From the NCBI GenBank assembly GCA_945868085.1, contig CAMBKF010000011.1:1-56567 (forward strand): a DNA stretch of 56,567 nt, written 5' to 3'. Positions 47,624 through 55,656 of this stretch are shown one piece after another; the first letter of the stretch is position 1; each line of letters begins with the position of its first letter. The notes beneath the pieces are model-generated. The model was not told the DNA's origin, searched no databases, and was given only the letters and a program-made list of their open reading frames with translations. Source of the stretch: an uncultured Oscillibacter sp. GTDB taxonomy: Bacteria; Bacillota; Clostridia; Oscillospirales; Oscillospiraceae. Made by a program: the position numbers and the translations under genes.

Positions 47624-49480
47624 TCAGCAAGAGGGCCGGTAGTCCCGCAGAGCGGCAACTAACTCTGCATTGCCTGTTTCCTGTACAGTCATTGATACCA
47701 TGTCCATATCCTTGGCATCGATGAGTTTTTCCCGCAGCATAAGGCGGAACAGCGCGGGATGCTCAACAGCCGCCCCAATGAGCTTTGCAGCATGGGATCT
47801 TATATACTTGCAGTATTTTTTGCCGTTTTTGTCCGCGCAATCGCGATCATCCTCTGCAAAACCCACCACTGCACCGGGTCTGTACCTCGTACTGATACCC
47901 GTTATATCTTCCATGTGGATCACGATATTTTGGGACTTTGGCAAAATCACGGACAAACGCTTAGCCTGCGAGGACGGGAGTGTTATCTCCTCTAAGCCGT
48001 CGCAATCCTGAAATGCCTCTGCGCCGATATGCGTCACGTTTTCCGGAATTGTGATACTCGACAGCCCACTGCACCCTGCAAATGCGGAATCTCCAATACT
48101 CGTAAGACTGTTAGGGAGCATGATATGTTTCAGTTCTCTGCACCAAGCGAATGCAAAACTTCCGATGCTGGTCACTCCCTCCGGAATTGTTATGTCCGTT
48201 ATGTTACGGCGACCATAAAGCGCACGCTCACCGATGCGCGTCACGCCAGTCGGGATCGCAGAGTATTCTTCGTTGCTTTTGTTAGAATATAAAACACCAC
48301 AGACAATTATATGCCCGGATCCATCCGCCAACCCCCGGCATCCTGCGAACGCACTATCGCTGATGTCCGTCACATTATCCGGAATTGTAATGCTTGTCAG
48401 GTTCTTGCATTCGTCGAACGCCCCGTCCCCAATACTTACCACACTGTTTGGGATCGTGATACTGGTGAGTCTGGTACACCACCGAAACGCCTGTTCTCCG
48501 ATATTTGTTACGCCCTCGGGAATTATTACATTCGCCAACCGCTTGCATTCGGCAAAGGTTTCCCGCTCGATGTGTGTCACATGGTCTGGTATTGTGATGC
48601 TGGTCAAGCCGCTGCAGCGCCAAAACGCCTTTTCGCCAATACTTGTAATGCTATCGGGCAGCGTTATGCTATCCAAAAACTCACATCTGGAAAATGCCCC
48701 CCGCCCAATGCTTGTCACATTGTCCGGGATCGTTATGTCCGTTAAATCTCCGCATCCGGCAAACGCGCCATCCCCGATGCGCGTTACGTCTTTCGGGATC
48801 GTCACGCTGTCTCGATCGTCAACGCAGGAATACAGAGTGCCGTGTATGATGACAAGCCCCGATTCATCCGCCAAGTCTGTGCATCCCCAGAACATATGTT
48901 CACCAATATCCGTCACACCGGTCGGAAGCACAACACTTTTGAGCTTTCCGCACCCTGCAAACGCACTATTTCCAATACTTGTTACGCTATCCGGGATCAC
49001 AATGTCGGTCAGTTCGCTGCAGTTGCTAAATGCCGCGCCCTCGATCCTCGTCACGCCCTCCGGGATCGTAATGCTGCTCAAGCTTCTGCAACCCGCAAAA
49101 GCCCACTGCTCGATATTCACCAGGCTGGCCGGAAGTACAACGTTTGTTAATTTTGTGCAGCCGGCAAATGCTGTTCCTCCAATACTTGTTACTCCCTCGG
49201 GGATGACAACATCCTTAAGGTTCATACAGCAGCGGAATGTATACTTTTCAACGGATGTCACTCCTGCAGGGATCGTGATGCTGGTCAGACGGTAGCAGAA
49301 TGCAAATGCGTTGCAATCAATTTTTACCACGCTCTCTGGGATCGTGATGCTGGTCAGGCTTTCGCAGCTAAAAAACGCCCCGTCTCCGATGCGTGTCACG
49401 CCGTCGGGGATGACGACCTCCGTTACGCCAGGTTCTTCGCGGTAGTTCCTCAAAACACCGTTCTTGATCTCAAATGGCAT
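47624..49480 (-). CDS. Cytosolic leucine-rich-repeat protein (BspA/LRR_5 type)
   Basis: About 20 repeats of the form ITIPxxVTxIGxxAFxxC fill residues 10-500, giving a BspA-like leucine-rich solenoid. There is no signal peptide or cell-wall anchor, unlike surface-exposed BspA proteins, so it is likely cytosolic. The C-terminal 110 residues change character (AAKLIGAAVEHPALFRLML, then NAELVAALRDY) and look like a few ankyrin-like helices. It has 618 residues. Two larger inserts break the repeat around residues 210 and 390. Role unknown; a sensor or binding scaffold in a cargo module is plausible. Confidence 0.8.
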   Translation of the reverse strand: MPFEIKNGVLRNYREEPGVTEVVIPDGVTRIGDGAFFSCESLTSITIPESVVKIDCNAFAFCYRLTSITIPAGVTSVEKYTFRCCMNLKDVVIPEGVTSIGGTAFAGCTKLTNVVLPASLVNIEQWAFAGCRSLSSITIPEGVTRIEGAAFSNCSELTDIVIPDSVTSIGNSAFAGCGKLKSVVLPTGVTDIGEHMFWGCTDLADESGLVIIHGTLYSCVDDRDSVTIPKDVTRIGDGAFAGCGDLTDITIPDNVTSIGRGAFSRCEFLDSITLPDSITSIGEKAFWRCSGLTSITIPDHVTHIERETFAECKRLANVIIPEGVTNIGEQAFRWCTRLTSITIPNSVVSIGDGAFDECKNLTSITIPDNVTDISDSAFAGCRGLADGSGHIIVCGVLYSNKSNEEYSAIPTGVTRIGERALYGRRNITDITIPEGVTSIGSFAFAWCRELKHIMLPNSLTSIGDSAFAGCSGLSSITIPENVTHIGAEAFQDCDGLEEITLPSSQAKRLSVILPKSQNIVIHMEDITGISTRYRPGAVVGFAEDDRDCADKNGKKYCKYIRSHAAKLIGAAVEHPALFRLMLREKLIDAKDMDMVSMTVQETGNAELVAALRDYRPSC

Positions 49481-49609
49481 GCTGTTCTCCTTTCTCGTTC
49501 ATCGTATCGTCTCTTTTTCCATTATACATCCCGTGGAGCAAAAATCCACCCCATTATACCGCTTCATTCTACGCGACGGGCTTGTCCTCCACGGCGCGCT
49601 CCTGAAGCA

Positions 49610-51013
49610 TCAGGAACATCGCCGTCGCTCCGCCTCCTCCAGCTTGCGCATGATCTTCTGGCGTATCGCCTCCTCTGGATCCTCCGGCGGGAAATTCTCG
49701 ATCTCCGCCGCGTCATACCTTGAAGCCGCCTCGCAGGTCACCGCAGGGCTTCTCTTTACAGTGGCGCTGCGAATGGCTTGGATCTCGGAATAGAGCAGGG
49801 TCTTCTTTATGACCAGCGCCTCTGTGATTCTTCTCAGAAACGCCTCGTTTTGAGCAAGGAGCGCCCTTGCCCTGCCGTAGTACCGCTCCAGCTCCGCCTG
49901 TACCGCCGCCTCGCTGCGGGCATTCAGGCTTTCGGACATATTGCTGGAGGAATCGCTTTCGACATTCAGCAGGGAGAATCCCAGCGTCCCCTCCTTGGCT
50001 GCTGCCTCGCGGATACAGTTGACCGCACGGGCGATATCGTCGCTGCATCCCTCCGCGACCTGCCCCGCATACCGCATCTCCACGGCGGCCTTGCCGCCCA
50101 GGGCGATGATGGCGCTTTGTGAATCGGAGACACCTTTGCAGCAGTGGATAAAGCCGCCGCACCGGTTTTCGTCGGAGGGAAGCAGGGAGGCAAAACCGAC
50201 GCTGCCGGGGCACAGCGCTTCGCATACCACCAGATGCCCCGCCTCGTGAAGTGCCACCTTTTCGATAACTTCATCCGAAACGCGAGGCATATCCTCTTGT
50301 GCGCCATATTGCTGCTTCAGCACCACACTCACCATGTCCTCCATGTCGATGCCGGTCTTGCGGGCAAAGGCCGCACGAACCGCCGCTTCATTCAAAATAG
50401 TCTCCAGCTCGGCGCAGGAATTATAGCGCATCATCCTCGTCAGGTCTTCCATGTTGACACTGTCCGAAACCCGTTTCCTTTTCAGATAGTGGGTGATGAT
50501 CTCCTCCGCATCGGACGCCGTGGGCGCTCGAAGTCCGATTTTTCGGTCAAACCGTCCGGAACGGCGCAGGGAGCTCGGCAGCTTGCGGATATCGTTTGCC
50601 GTGGCGATCACAAACACACCGGTGTCCTTCACATCGTCGATCCCCGCTTGCACAGCGGCATATTCCGGCGCGTCGCAGTGGGTATCATCCTCGTTGGCAA
50701 ATTTGTCCATGTCGTCCAAAAGGACAATGGACGGTGCTTTTGTCTTCGCGCTGGCAAAGGCCTGTGTAATTCCATCGATAAAGGCATCGCCGCCCTTGTC
50801 GCGGCGTACCGTGATGGTGTGCAGCCCACTCTCCTCCACAAAGCACCTTGCCAAAAGCGTCTTGCCCAAGCCCGGGTCGCCATACAGCAGCAGTCCATGG
50901 GGCAGGCGGGCGCCCATCTCCTCATAGATTTCCCGGTTACGGAGCATATCGCACAGCTGCAGCAGCTCGCGCTTGGTGGCCTTGTATCCGATGACCTTGT
51001 CAAATGCGTTCAT
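49610..51013 (-). CDS. Soluble AAA+ ATPase with FtsH-like M41 peptidase domain
   Basis: The AAA+ domain (residues 1-240) has Walker A GDPGLGKT at 45-52, Walker B VLLDDMD at 97-103, sensor ATAN at 137-140 and the second-region-of-homology arginines at 150-157 (RRSGRFDR). The peptidase domain carries the zinc motif HEAGH at 256-260 and the downstream acidic ligand in SDDIARA near 325. FtsH proteins are 600-700 aa with N-terminal membrane helices; this one is 467 aa and has none, so it should be soluble. It stands divergent to the Sel1 gene, with a matched promoter. Confidence 0.88.
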   Translation of the reverse strand: MNAFDKVIGYKATKRELLQLCDMLRNREIYEEMGARLPHGLLLYGDPGLGKTLLARCFVEESGLHTITVRRDKGGDAFIDGITQAFASAKTKAPSIVLLDDMDKFANEDDTHCDAPEYAAVQAGIDDVKDTGVFVIATANDIRKLPSSLRRSGRFDRKIGLRAPTASDAEEIITHYLKRKRVSDSVNMEDLTRMMRYNSCAELETILNEAAVRAAFARKTGIDMEDMVSVVLKQQYGAQEDMPRVSDEVIEKVALHEAGHLVVCEALCPGSVGFASLLPSDENRCGGFIHCCKGVSDSQSAIIALGGKAAVEMRYAGQVAEGCSDDIARAVNCIREAAAKEGTLGFSLLNVESDSSSNMSESLNARSEAAVQAELERYYGRARALLAQNEAFLRRITEALVIKKTLLYSEIQAIRSATVKRSPAVTCEAASRYDAAEIENFPPEDPEEAIRQKIMRKLEEAERRRCS

Positions 51014-51043
51014 GGTAAAATCTCCTTTTCGAATTTTACCGCC

Positions 51044-51072
51044 AGTATAGCACCCATATAATTAAGACCTAA
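51044..51072 (-). promoter_or_regulatory. Promoter of the AAA+ protease gene (shared motif)
   Basis: On the minus strand TTAGGTCTTA (51063-51072), 13 bp and TATACT (51044-51049), with GGTGC just before the -10. The same arrangement serves the divergent Sel1 gene. Confidence 0.7.
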
Positions 51073-51266
51073 TTTATATAAGCATATATAGGCCAAAAGG
51101 CGGTTTTCTGCAAAATTTCGTATAGATGCACAATATAGCGCATCTATAATTGACATATTTGCAGCTTTATGCCCATGAAACGCGGCGGTTTTTGCTGCCT
51201 GCACACGAAAAAATGGGCGGTGGAGGCCGATTTCTACCCCCAAACCGCCGAAAATAATATAAATAT

Positions 51267-51295
51267 TTAGGTCTTATTAAAAAAGGTGCTACACT
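51267..51295 (+). promoter_or_regulatory. Promoter of the Sel1 gene (shared motif)
   Basis: TTAGGTCTTA (51267-51276), 13 bp and TACACT (51290-51295), also with GGTGC before the -10. It matches the minus-strand promoter at 51044-51072 in sequence and spacing. Confidence 0.7.
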
Positions 51296-51327
51296 GACCG
51301 CAAATCACATTGCAGGAGGAAATGACC

Positions 51328-52011
51328 ATGGATGTTACTTTTTCACCCGCCTTCCGTGTGTACGCGGAGATGTGGGAAATCGCCGGACGGCGACGGGCGG
51401 CGGACGCACAGTTCTCGCAGGCGTTGACACATATCCGCAGCGGCACGCCCGACGCTATGGCAAAGGCATTCGATCTATTCAAGCGCTCAGGAGCCCACAA
51501 CTTTACCGAAGCGCAGTTCGCCGCCGGATGGTGCTGTGAGCACGGCTGCGGTACAAAGCGCAATTACCCGCAGGCTATCCGCTGGTATAAGCGGGCGGAG
51601 AACAACGTGACTTCCGATGTAATGAGCGCTTTTGACCCTGTGGGTGAGGCGGAGAATGCCCGGCTTCGGCTGTACTTCGAGTGCGAGTCCTACGCGGCGG
51701 CGGTGGACGCGCTGCTGGACGCACAGGAGCGGGAGGATAGCTTTATGGCTGACTACGAGGCGGCGGTGGGCGGCGACGCCATCGGGATGCTGCATCTGGG
51801 GCATCGATACTATTACGGGCAGGATGTGGCGTGTGACCAGGCAGAGGGCATCCGCTGGTATCACCGGGCCGCCGAGGCTGGCAGCGATGCCGCCATGTCG
51901 CGGCTGGCACAGATCTACGAGGCGGATAGGCACTACAAGGAGGCGGCAAGGTGGTATCGCCGCTACGCGGCGGAGCGCATCCGCTGGCGCAACCAGCGGC
52001 TGAATTGGTGA
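51328..52011 (+). CDS. Sel1-repeat protein
   Basis: This 227-residue protein has about four Sel1-like (TPR-related) helical repeats with motifs AAGWCCEHGCGTKRNYPQAIRWYKRA, then GHRYYYGQDV and AEGIRWYHRAAEAG. Such repeats bind partner proteins. The N-terminal 30 residues (VYAEMWEIAGRRRAADAQFS) are not repeat. There is no signal peptide. The start at 51328 has AGGAGG 8 bases upstream. Its divergent partner is the AAA+ protease gene with the same promoter motif, so the two may work together, perhaps as adaptor and protease. Confidence 0.82.
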   Translation: MDVTFSPAFRVYAEMWEIAGRRRAADAQFSQALTHIRSGTPDAMAKAFDLFKRSGAHNFTEAQFAAGWCCEHGCGTKRNYPQAIRWYKRAENNVTSDVMSAFDPVGEAENARLRLYFECESYAAAVDALLDAQEREDSFMADYEAAVGGDAIGMLHLGHRYYYGQDVACDQAEGIRWYHRAAEAGSDAAMSRLAQIYEADRHYKEAARWYRRYAAERIRWRNQRLNW

Positions 52012-52117
52012 AAAAAGTTCCAAGAAATTGGTGAACTTGCGTTTTTCGACAACGGCTCTTATAATGGACGTACAGGCAATGGCACGCAAAATAATATGAT
52101 GAGAAGGAGAATGAACG

Positions 52118-52684
52118 ATGAATGCAAAAAGAATTACTGACCGCAGCTTTTTTACTTGTCCGGCAGAAGAATTGGCTCCGAAGCTGCTTGGAAAAATTCT
52201 GTGTCGTCCTGTTGAAAATCGTGTGATTCGCTTTCGTTTAACAGAGGTGGAAGCCTACTGTGCAGACGATACTGCTTGTCATTCAAATAAATATAAAACA
52301 GGAAATGGCGTAATAACACAACATATGGTTGGTGGAACTCTTTATGTCCATTACAAGAATAATGAATATCACGGAAGTAGCTTTGATATTGTGGCGAACA
52401 CCGCAAAGAAAGCAGAGAGTGTTTTAATTCGTGGCGGAATGAATATTGACGATGTTTCAGAGAACTACAGCAGTCAGCCTAGGCTGCTCGGAGAAGCCCT
52501 TTATATCGACTACGAACAGTTAAACCAGGCAGATTTAACATCATCTAACGATATTTGGCTTGAAGATGACGGCTTTCAAGTAAATGGGAAATACTTAAAG
52601 CTGAAGAGAATAGGGTTAGATTCCGCAAAAGACATTAGCCCTGAAGATAAAAACAGATTACTAAGGTTTAGGTTACAAAAATGA
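52118..52684 (+). CDS. DNA-3-methyladenine glycosylase family protein (AAG/MPG fold)
   Basis: The protein excises alkylated or deaminated bases if active. The AAG fold is shown by LAPKLLGKILCR, the active-site region RLTEVEAYCADDTACHS with the catalytic Glu and the flipping-loop segment, and HMVGGTLYVHY. The C-terminal RIGLDSAKDISPEDKNRLLRF is typical of the AAG end. It has 188 residues, near normal. The gene is visibly more AT-rich than its neighbours, suggesting separate acquisition. It overlaps the next gene by 4 bp. Confidence 0.9.
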   Translation: MNAKRITDRSFFTCPAEELAPKLLGKILCRPVENRVIRFRLTEVEAYCADDTACHSNKYKTGNGVITQHMVGGTLYVHYKNNEYHGSSFDIVANTAKKAESVLIRGGMNIDDVSENYSSQPRLLGEALYIDYEQLNQADLTSSNDIWLEDDGFQVNGKYLKLKRIGLDSAKDISPEDKNRLLRFRLQK

Positions 52685-53493
52685 AAATCGCAAGATTTTA
52701 TTTTGCGAGCCGACTAACTAAGCAATACCTATCAGATACTGCCAACCTCACCGCCGCGCTTGGCACCCACAACATCCCCTATCGTTTTCTCCCTAATACC
52801 AAAGACATCTGGGTGCGAGACTTCATGCCGGTGCGGACAGGCTCCGAAAAGCTGGTATCTTTCCGCTATGAGCCGTCCTATCTGAAAAACGATCCTGATC
52901 TGAGGACCGATTTTCGTAAGGATCTTGCTCCGCAGCTTGGCCTACCGGTTACATACAGCAATATCAACCTCGACGGCGGGAATGTGGTGTTCTCACCATC
53001 TGGGGCGCGCGTCCTGATCAGCGACCGCGTCTTTTCCGAAAACCCGGAGTATCCGCCTGCCGCGTTGGTGCGTGAGCTTTCGGAACTGCTGGAGGCGGAG
53101 GTTTTGATCATTCCCTCTCTGAAAAGCGACATGACCGGCCACGCCGACGGCATGGCGCGATTTCTCGACGACCGCACCGTGCTGTGCAATCGGCCGCTGT
53201 CATCCTGCGGCTTTGAGCAGCAGGTGAAGCGAGCGGTGCAGGACTGCGGCCTGGACGCGGTGGATTTTCCCTTTGTCCCGGCCGGTGGGGTCAGCGCCGT
53301 CGGCTGCTACCTGAACTACTTGGAGACAGAGCGGGCGGTTTTCCTGCCGATGTTTGACATCGAGCAGGATGCCGAGGCTGAGACTTCCGCACGACAGCTT
53401 TTCAGCAAAGAGATCGTGCCCGTCAACATCCGGGAGATCGCCCAACAGGGCGGCTGTCTGAACTGCATCAGTTGGGAGGGACCTCATGCATAA
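52681..53493 (+). CDS. Agmatine deiminase / peptidyl-arginine deiminase-like protein
   Basis: This 270-residue protein belongs to the Porphyromonas-type PAD family (amidinotransferase fold). The segments NTKDIWVRDFMPVR, NLDGGNVVFS, GHADGMARFLDD and the C-terminal GGCLNCIS, holding the catalytic Cys262, are in family order with the catalytic His in GHADG. It is about 80-100 residues shorter than agmatine deiminases. The substrate could be agmatine, arginine or a modified nucleotide; none can be decided. It overlaps both neighbours, so the three genes form an operon. Confidence 0.85.
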   Translation: MKIARFYFASRLTKQYLSDTANLTAALGTHNIPYRFLPNTKDIWVRDFMPVRTGSEKLVSFRYEPSYLKNDPDLRTDFRKDLAPQLGLPVTYSNINLDGGNVVFSPSGARVLISDRVFSENPEYPPAALVRELSELLEAEVLIIPSLKSDMTGHADGMARFLDDRTVLCNRPLSSCGFEQQVKRAVQDCGLDAVDFPFVPAGGVSAVGCYLNYLETERAVFLPMFDIEQDAEAETSARQLFSKEIVPVNIREIAQQGGCLNCISWEGPHA

Positions 53494-54181
53494 TGAACAG
53501 GATTTGAAGAACACGCCGGAATACCGCTCCGGTATGTTCCGCATCGTCACCTGCCCCGTCTGCGGCTATCCCACGCTGGATATGTACTGGATCTGTGAGC
53601 ATTGCGGCTGGGAGTATGACATCGAGCTGCAGACGGAGGATGAGGAGTCTCCCTGCAACGGCATGTCCCTGCGGGCATACCGCGAACTATACAAAACTGG
53701 AGGTATATCTATGAACGTGACCATCTGTTCCCGCAAAGCCGCCGAGGAACTGCTGCGTACCGACACGCTCTCCCGCACGGCGGTGATCTCCTTCTGTGAC
53801 CCACCCTCCGTCGGCAAGCCTGCCCCGACGCCCCCGCTGGACTACGCCGGCAAAGCGGCGCGGGTGTTCACCGTGGTCGTTCACGATCTGGATCTGACAG
53901 CTCTGCCGGATGTGGGGCTGAACTACGACACCTATATGCCGGAGGCGGACGCGCTGGCGGCGTTTATCTGTCAGGCAAGGGCGGACGGGCTGGATATCCT
54001 TTGCCAGTGCGAGTACGGGCAGAGCCGCAGCGCCGCCTGCGCCGCCGCGATTTTGGAGTATTTCAACGGCACCGGCATCTCCGTCTTTGCCGACTACCGC
54101 TATTACCCCAATCAGGTGGTGTATCACAAGGTCATGGACGCACTGACCCGGTACGGGCAGGAGGCGCAGCCATCCGCTTGA
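53486..54181 (+). CDS. CPCC zinc-ribbon fused to a dual-specificity-like phosphatase
   Basis: Residues 20-50 form a Cys-rich CPCC domain (CPVCGYPTLDMYWICEHCG; Cys23, Cys26, Cys37, Cys40). From residue 76 a separate fold follows with the phosphatase loop CEYGQSRS: nucleophile Cys175, five residues, Arg181, then Ser. A conserved Asp lies earlier. The 231 residues read as one frame. A strong GGAGG lies 7 bases before the Met76 codon at 53711, so a 156-aa phosphatase alone may also be made. It overlaps the deiminase gene by 8 bp and ends just before the retron promoter. Confidence 0.75.
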   Translation: MHNEQDLKNTPEYRSGMFRIVTCPVCGYPTLDMYWICEHCGWEYDIELQTEDEESPCNGMSLRAYRELYKTGGISMNVTICSRKAAEELLRTDTLSRTAVISFCDPPSVGKPAPTPPLDYAGKAARVFTVVVHDLDLTALPDVGLNYDTYMPEADALAAFICQARADGLDILCQCEYGQSRSAACAAAILEYFNGTGISVFADYRYYPNQVVYHKVMDALTRYGQEAQPSA

Positions 54182-54206
54182 CTTTCTCGTCAAAGCGCTT
54201 TACCAT
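54178..54206 (+). promoter_or_regulatory. Promoter of the retron
   Basis: TTGACT (54178-54183), 17 bp and TACCAT (54201-54206). It overlaps the stop codon of the upstream gene and would start transcription about 10 bp before the a1 strand, giving the retron its own transcript. Confidence 0.6.
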
Positions 54207-54220
54207 ATAAGCACAACCGA

Positions 54221-54423
54221 AGATCAGCCCCGCGCAGTAGTGTACAGCTTAAAGTTTCGTACTTTGAGGAGGGTGGCGAGTCGCCGCTCTGTTTACCAAG
54301 AGGACGCACGCTTCGCAAGCGAAGCGACCGCCTGATACCGCTCCATCGAATCGCGAATCACGCCGTGATTAGAAATTCGACTCCGCTTATATCAGGTCAC
54401 TTTGTACTGCACGGGGCTGATTC
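54221..54423 (+). ncRNA. Retron msr-msd RNA
   Basis: This spacer folds as a retron template RNA. The a1 strand (54223-54239) pairs with a2 (54405-54421) over 17 positions with one mismatch (ATCAGCCCCG/CGGGGCTGAT in part). After a1 comes the conserved AGC with candidate branch G at 54247. Hairpins follow: AAAGT-TTCGT-ACTTT (54251-54265), GGCG-AGT-CGCC (54275-54285) and CGCTTCGC with GCGAAGCG (54309-54326). The msd stem is CCTGATA (54331) with TATCAGG (54390), with inner stems TCGAAT/ATTCGA and AATCAC/GTGATT. I assigned it by eye, without a covariance model. Confidence 0.85.
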
Positions 54424-54440
54424 TATGTTAGGGGGTCTCT

Positions 54441-55505
54441 ATGAAAATCGAGAAAAATGCGGTCACCTTCGAAATGCCGGACGCAGACTTCGTGGCCAAA
54501 TTCGGTATGCAGGCCGCGGCGGATATGGTACTGGATTTTCACTGCTTTCACCCGCAGCTGCCGTTCCTGTACGACGCCCGGCAGCTGGCGGCGTTTCTCT
54601 CTACCAGCAGGCAGAAGCTCCTTTACTATGCGCGGCACACGGCGGCAGCATATCACCCCGTCACTATCCCCAAGCGTAACGGCGATGTGCGCATACTGTC
54701 CGTGCAGGACGACACGCTGCGTCGCTGGCAGCGGAAGATCTGCCGGGATCTCCTCGCCTATCTGCCTGTCGCACCGCAGGCCACCGCCTATCGGAAGGGC
54801 GGCACTCTCAGCGGCAACGCCGCGCCCCATGTGGGCAAGCGGTATCTCCTGAAGCTGGATATCTCCGACTTTTTCGGCAGCATTTGCTTTGAGCAGGTCC
54901 ACTCCGCCGCCTTTCACACCCGGTACTTCTCCCGGCAGGTGGGTTTTCTGCTGACCTCTCTTTGCTGCAAAGACGGTGTCTTGCCGCAGGGCGCGCCCAC
55001 CTCTCCCGCGCTTTCCAATCTGGTCATGCGGAATTTTGATACGAACATGGCACGCTGGTGCCAGCGGCGCGCCATCGTATACACGCGGTACTGTGATGAC
55101 CTGACCTTTTCCGCCGATCGTCCGCTGTTCGCCGTCTATTCGAAGGCGAAAAATATGCTGGCGGAGATGGGCTTTGACCTGAATGAGGCCAAGACCCATT
55201 TTATCACCAACGCCGGACGGCAGAGCGTGACCGGTCTGACCGTCAATGAGAAGGTATCCGTGCCGGCCGGCTATAAGCGATCACTTCGACAAGAGGTCTA
55301 TTACGCCCTGCGCTTTGGTCTGGCGGACAGTATCCTGCGGGGCGGCCACGCAGCGCTTCGCACAGACGGCGTTCCTGATACGGAGCGCTACCGGCAGCAG
55401 CTATTGGGACGAGTCCAGTATGTGCTGCAGATCGAGCCGGAAAACCGCTGGTTCCGCGAGGCAAAACAAAAGCTGCTGTCCTGCGATGACCTCCCGAAGG
55501 TCTGA
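54441..55505 (+). CDS. Retron reverse transcriptase
   Basis: The 354-residue enzyme makes msDNA from the adjacent RNA. Motifs in order: fingers IPKRNGDVR near 76-84; NAAPH at 126-130, the retron-specific NAxxH; catalytic Asp140 in LLKLDISDFFGSI; LPQGAPTSPALSN at 181-193; the YCDD active site at 217-220; NEAKTHF at 248-254; and VTGLTVN at 263-269, the retron VTG motif. There is no maturase or CRISPR fusion. The start has GGGGG about 5 bases upstream and lies 18 bp after a2. The stop touches a repeated xis fragment at 55505. Confidence 0.93.
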   Translation: MKIEKNAVTFEMPDADFVAKFGMQAAADMVLDFHCFHPQLPFLYDARQLAAFLSTSRQKLLYYARHTAAAYHPVTIPKRNGDVRILSVQDDTLRRWQRKICRDLLAYLPVAPQATAYRKGGTLSGNAAPHVGKRYLLKLDISDFFGSICFEQVHSAAFHTRYFSRQVGFLLTSLCCKDGVLPQGAPTSPALSNLVMRNFDTNMARWCQRRAIVYTRYCDDLTFSADRPLFAVYSKAKNMLAEMGFDLNEAKTHFITNAGRQSVTGLTVNEKVSVPAGYKRSLRQEVYYALRFGLADSILRGGHAALRTDGVPDTERYRQQLLGRVQYVLQIEPENRWFREAKQKLLSCDDLPKV

Positions 55506-55549
55506 CGCCTATTCTTTAATTACAGCGTGGTCATTTCTGCGCCGTTGCA
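55505..55549 (+). repeat. Repeated xis 3'-end fragment, copy 2
   Basis: A 45-bp segment identical to 56301-56345. It begins at the last base of the RT stop codon. On the minus strand it reads ...ATAQK-stop, the end of an excisionase gene. Confidence 0.85.
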
Positions 55550-55602
55550 ACCGGCTCACCTACATCCTGCGGTTGGTTACGAACGCCAAACAACGTGTAA
55601 AT

Positions 55603-55636
55603 TATAGGTTGATTTTTACCTATATGCGGGTATAAT
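55603..55636 (+). promoter_or_regulatory. phd-doc promoter with palindromic operator
   Basis: TTGATT (55609-55614), 16 bp and a perfect TATAAT (55631-55636). A perfect palindrome TATAGGT-N8-ACCTATA (55603-55624) covers the -35 and is a likely Phd repressor site. Confidence 0.8.
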
Positions 55637-55656
55637 AAGCATAGGAGGTGTTCACC

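Noticed and set aside
54441-55505. Diversity-generating retroelement or group II intron as explanation of the reverse transcriptase
   Set aside because: No template/variable repeat pair or intron domain V is visible, and the NAxxH and VTG motifs with an a1/a2 RNA are retron-specific.
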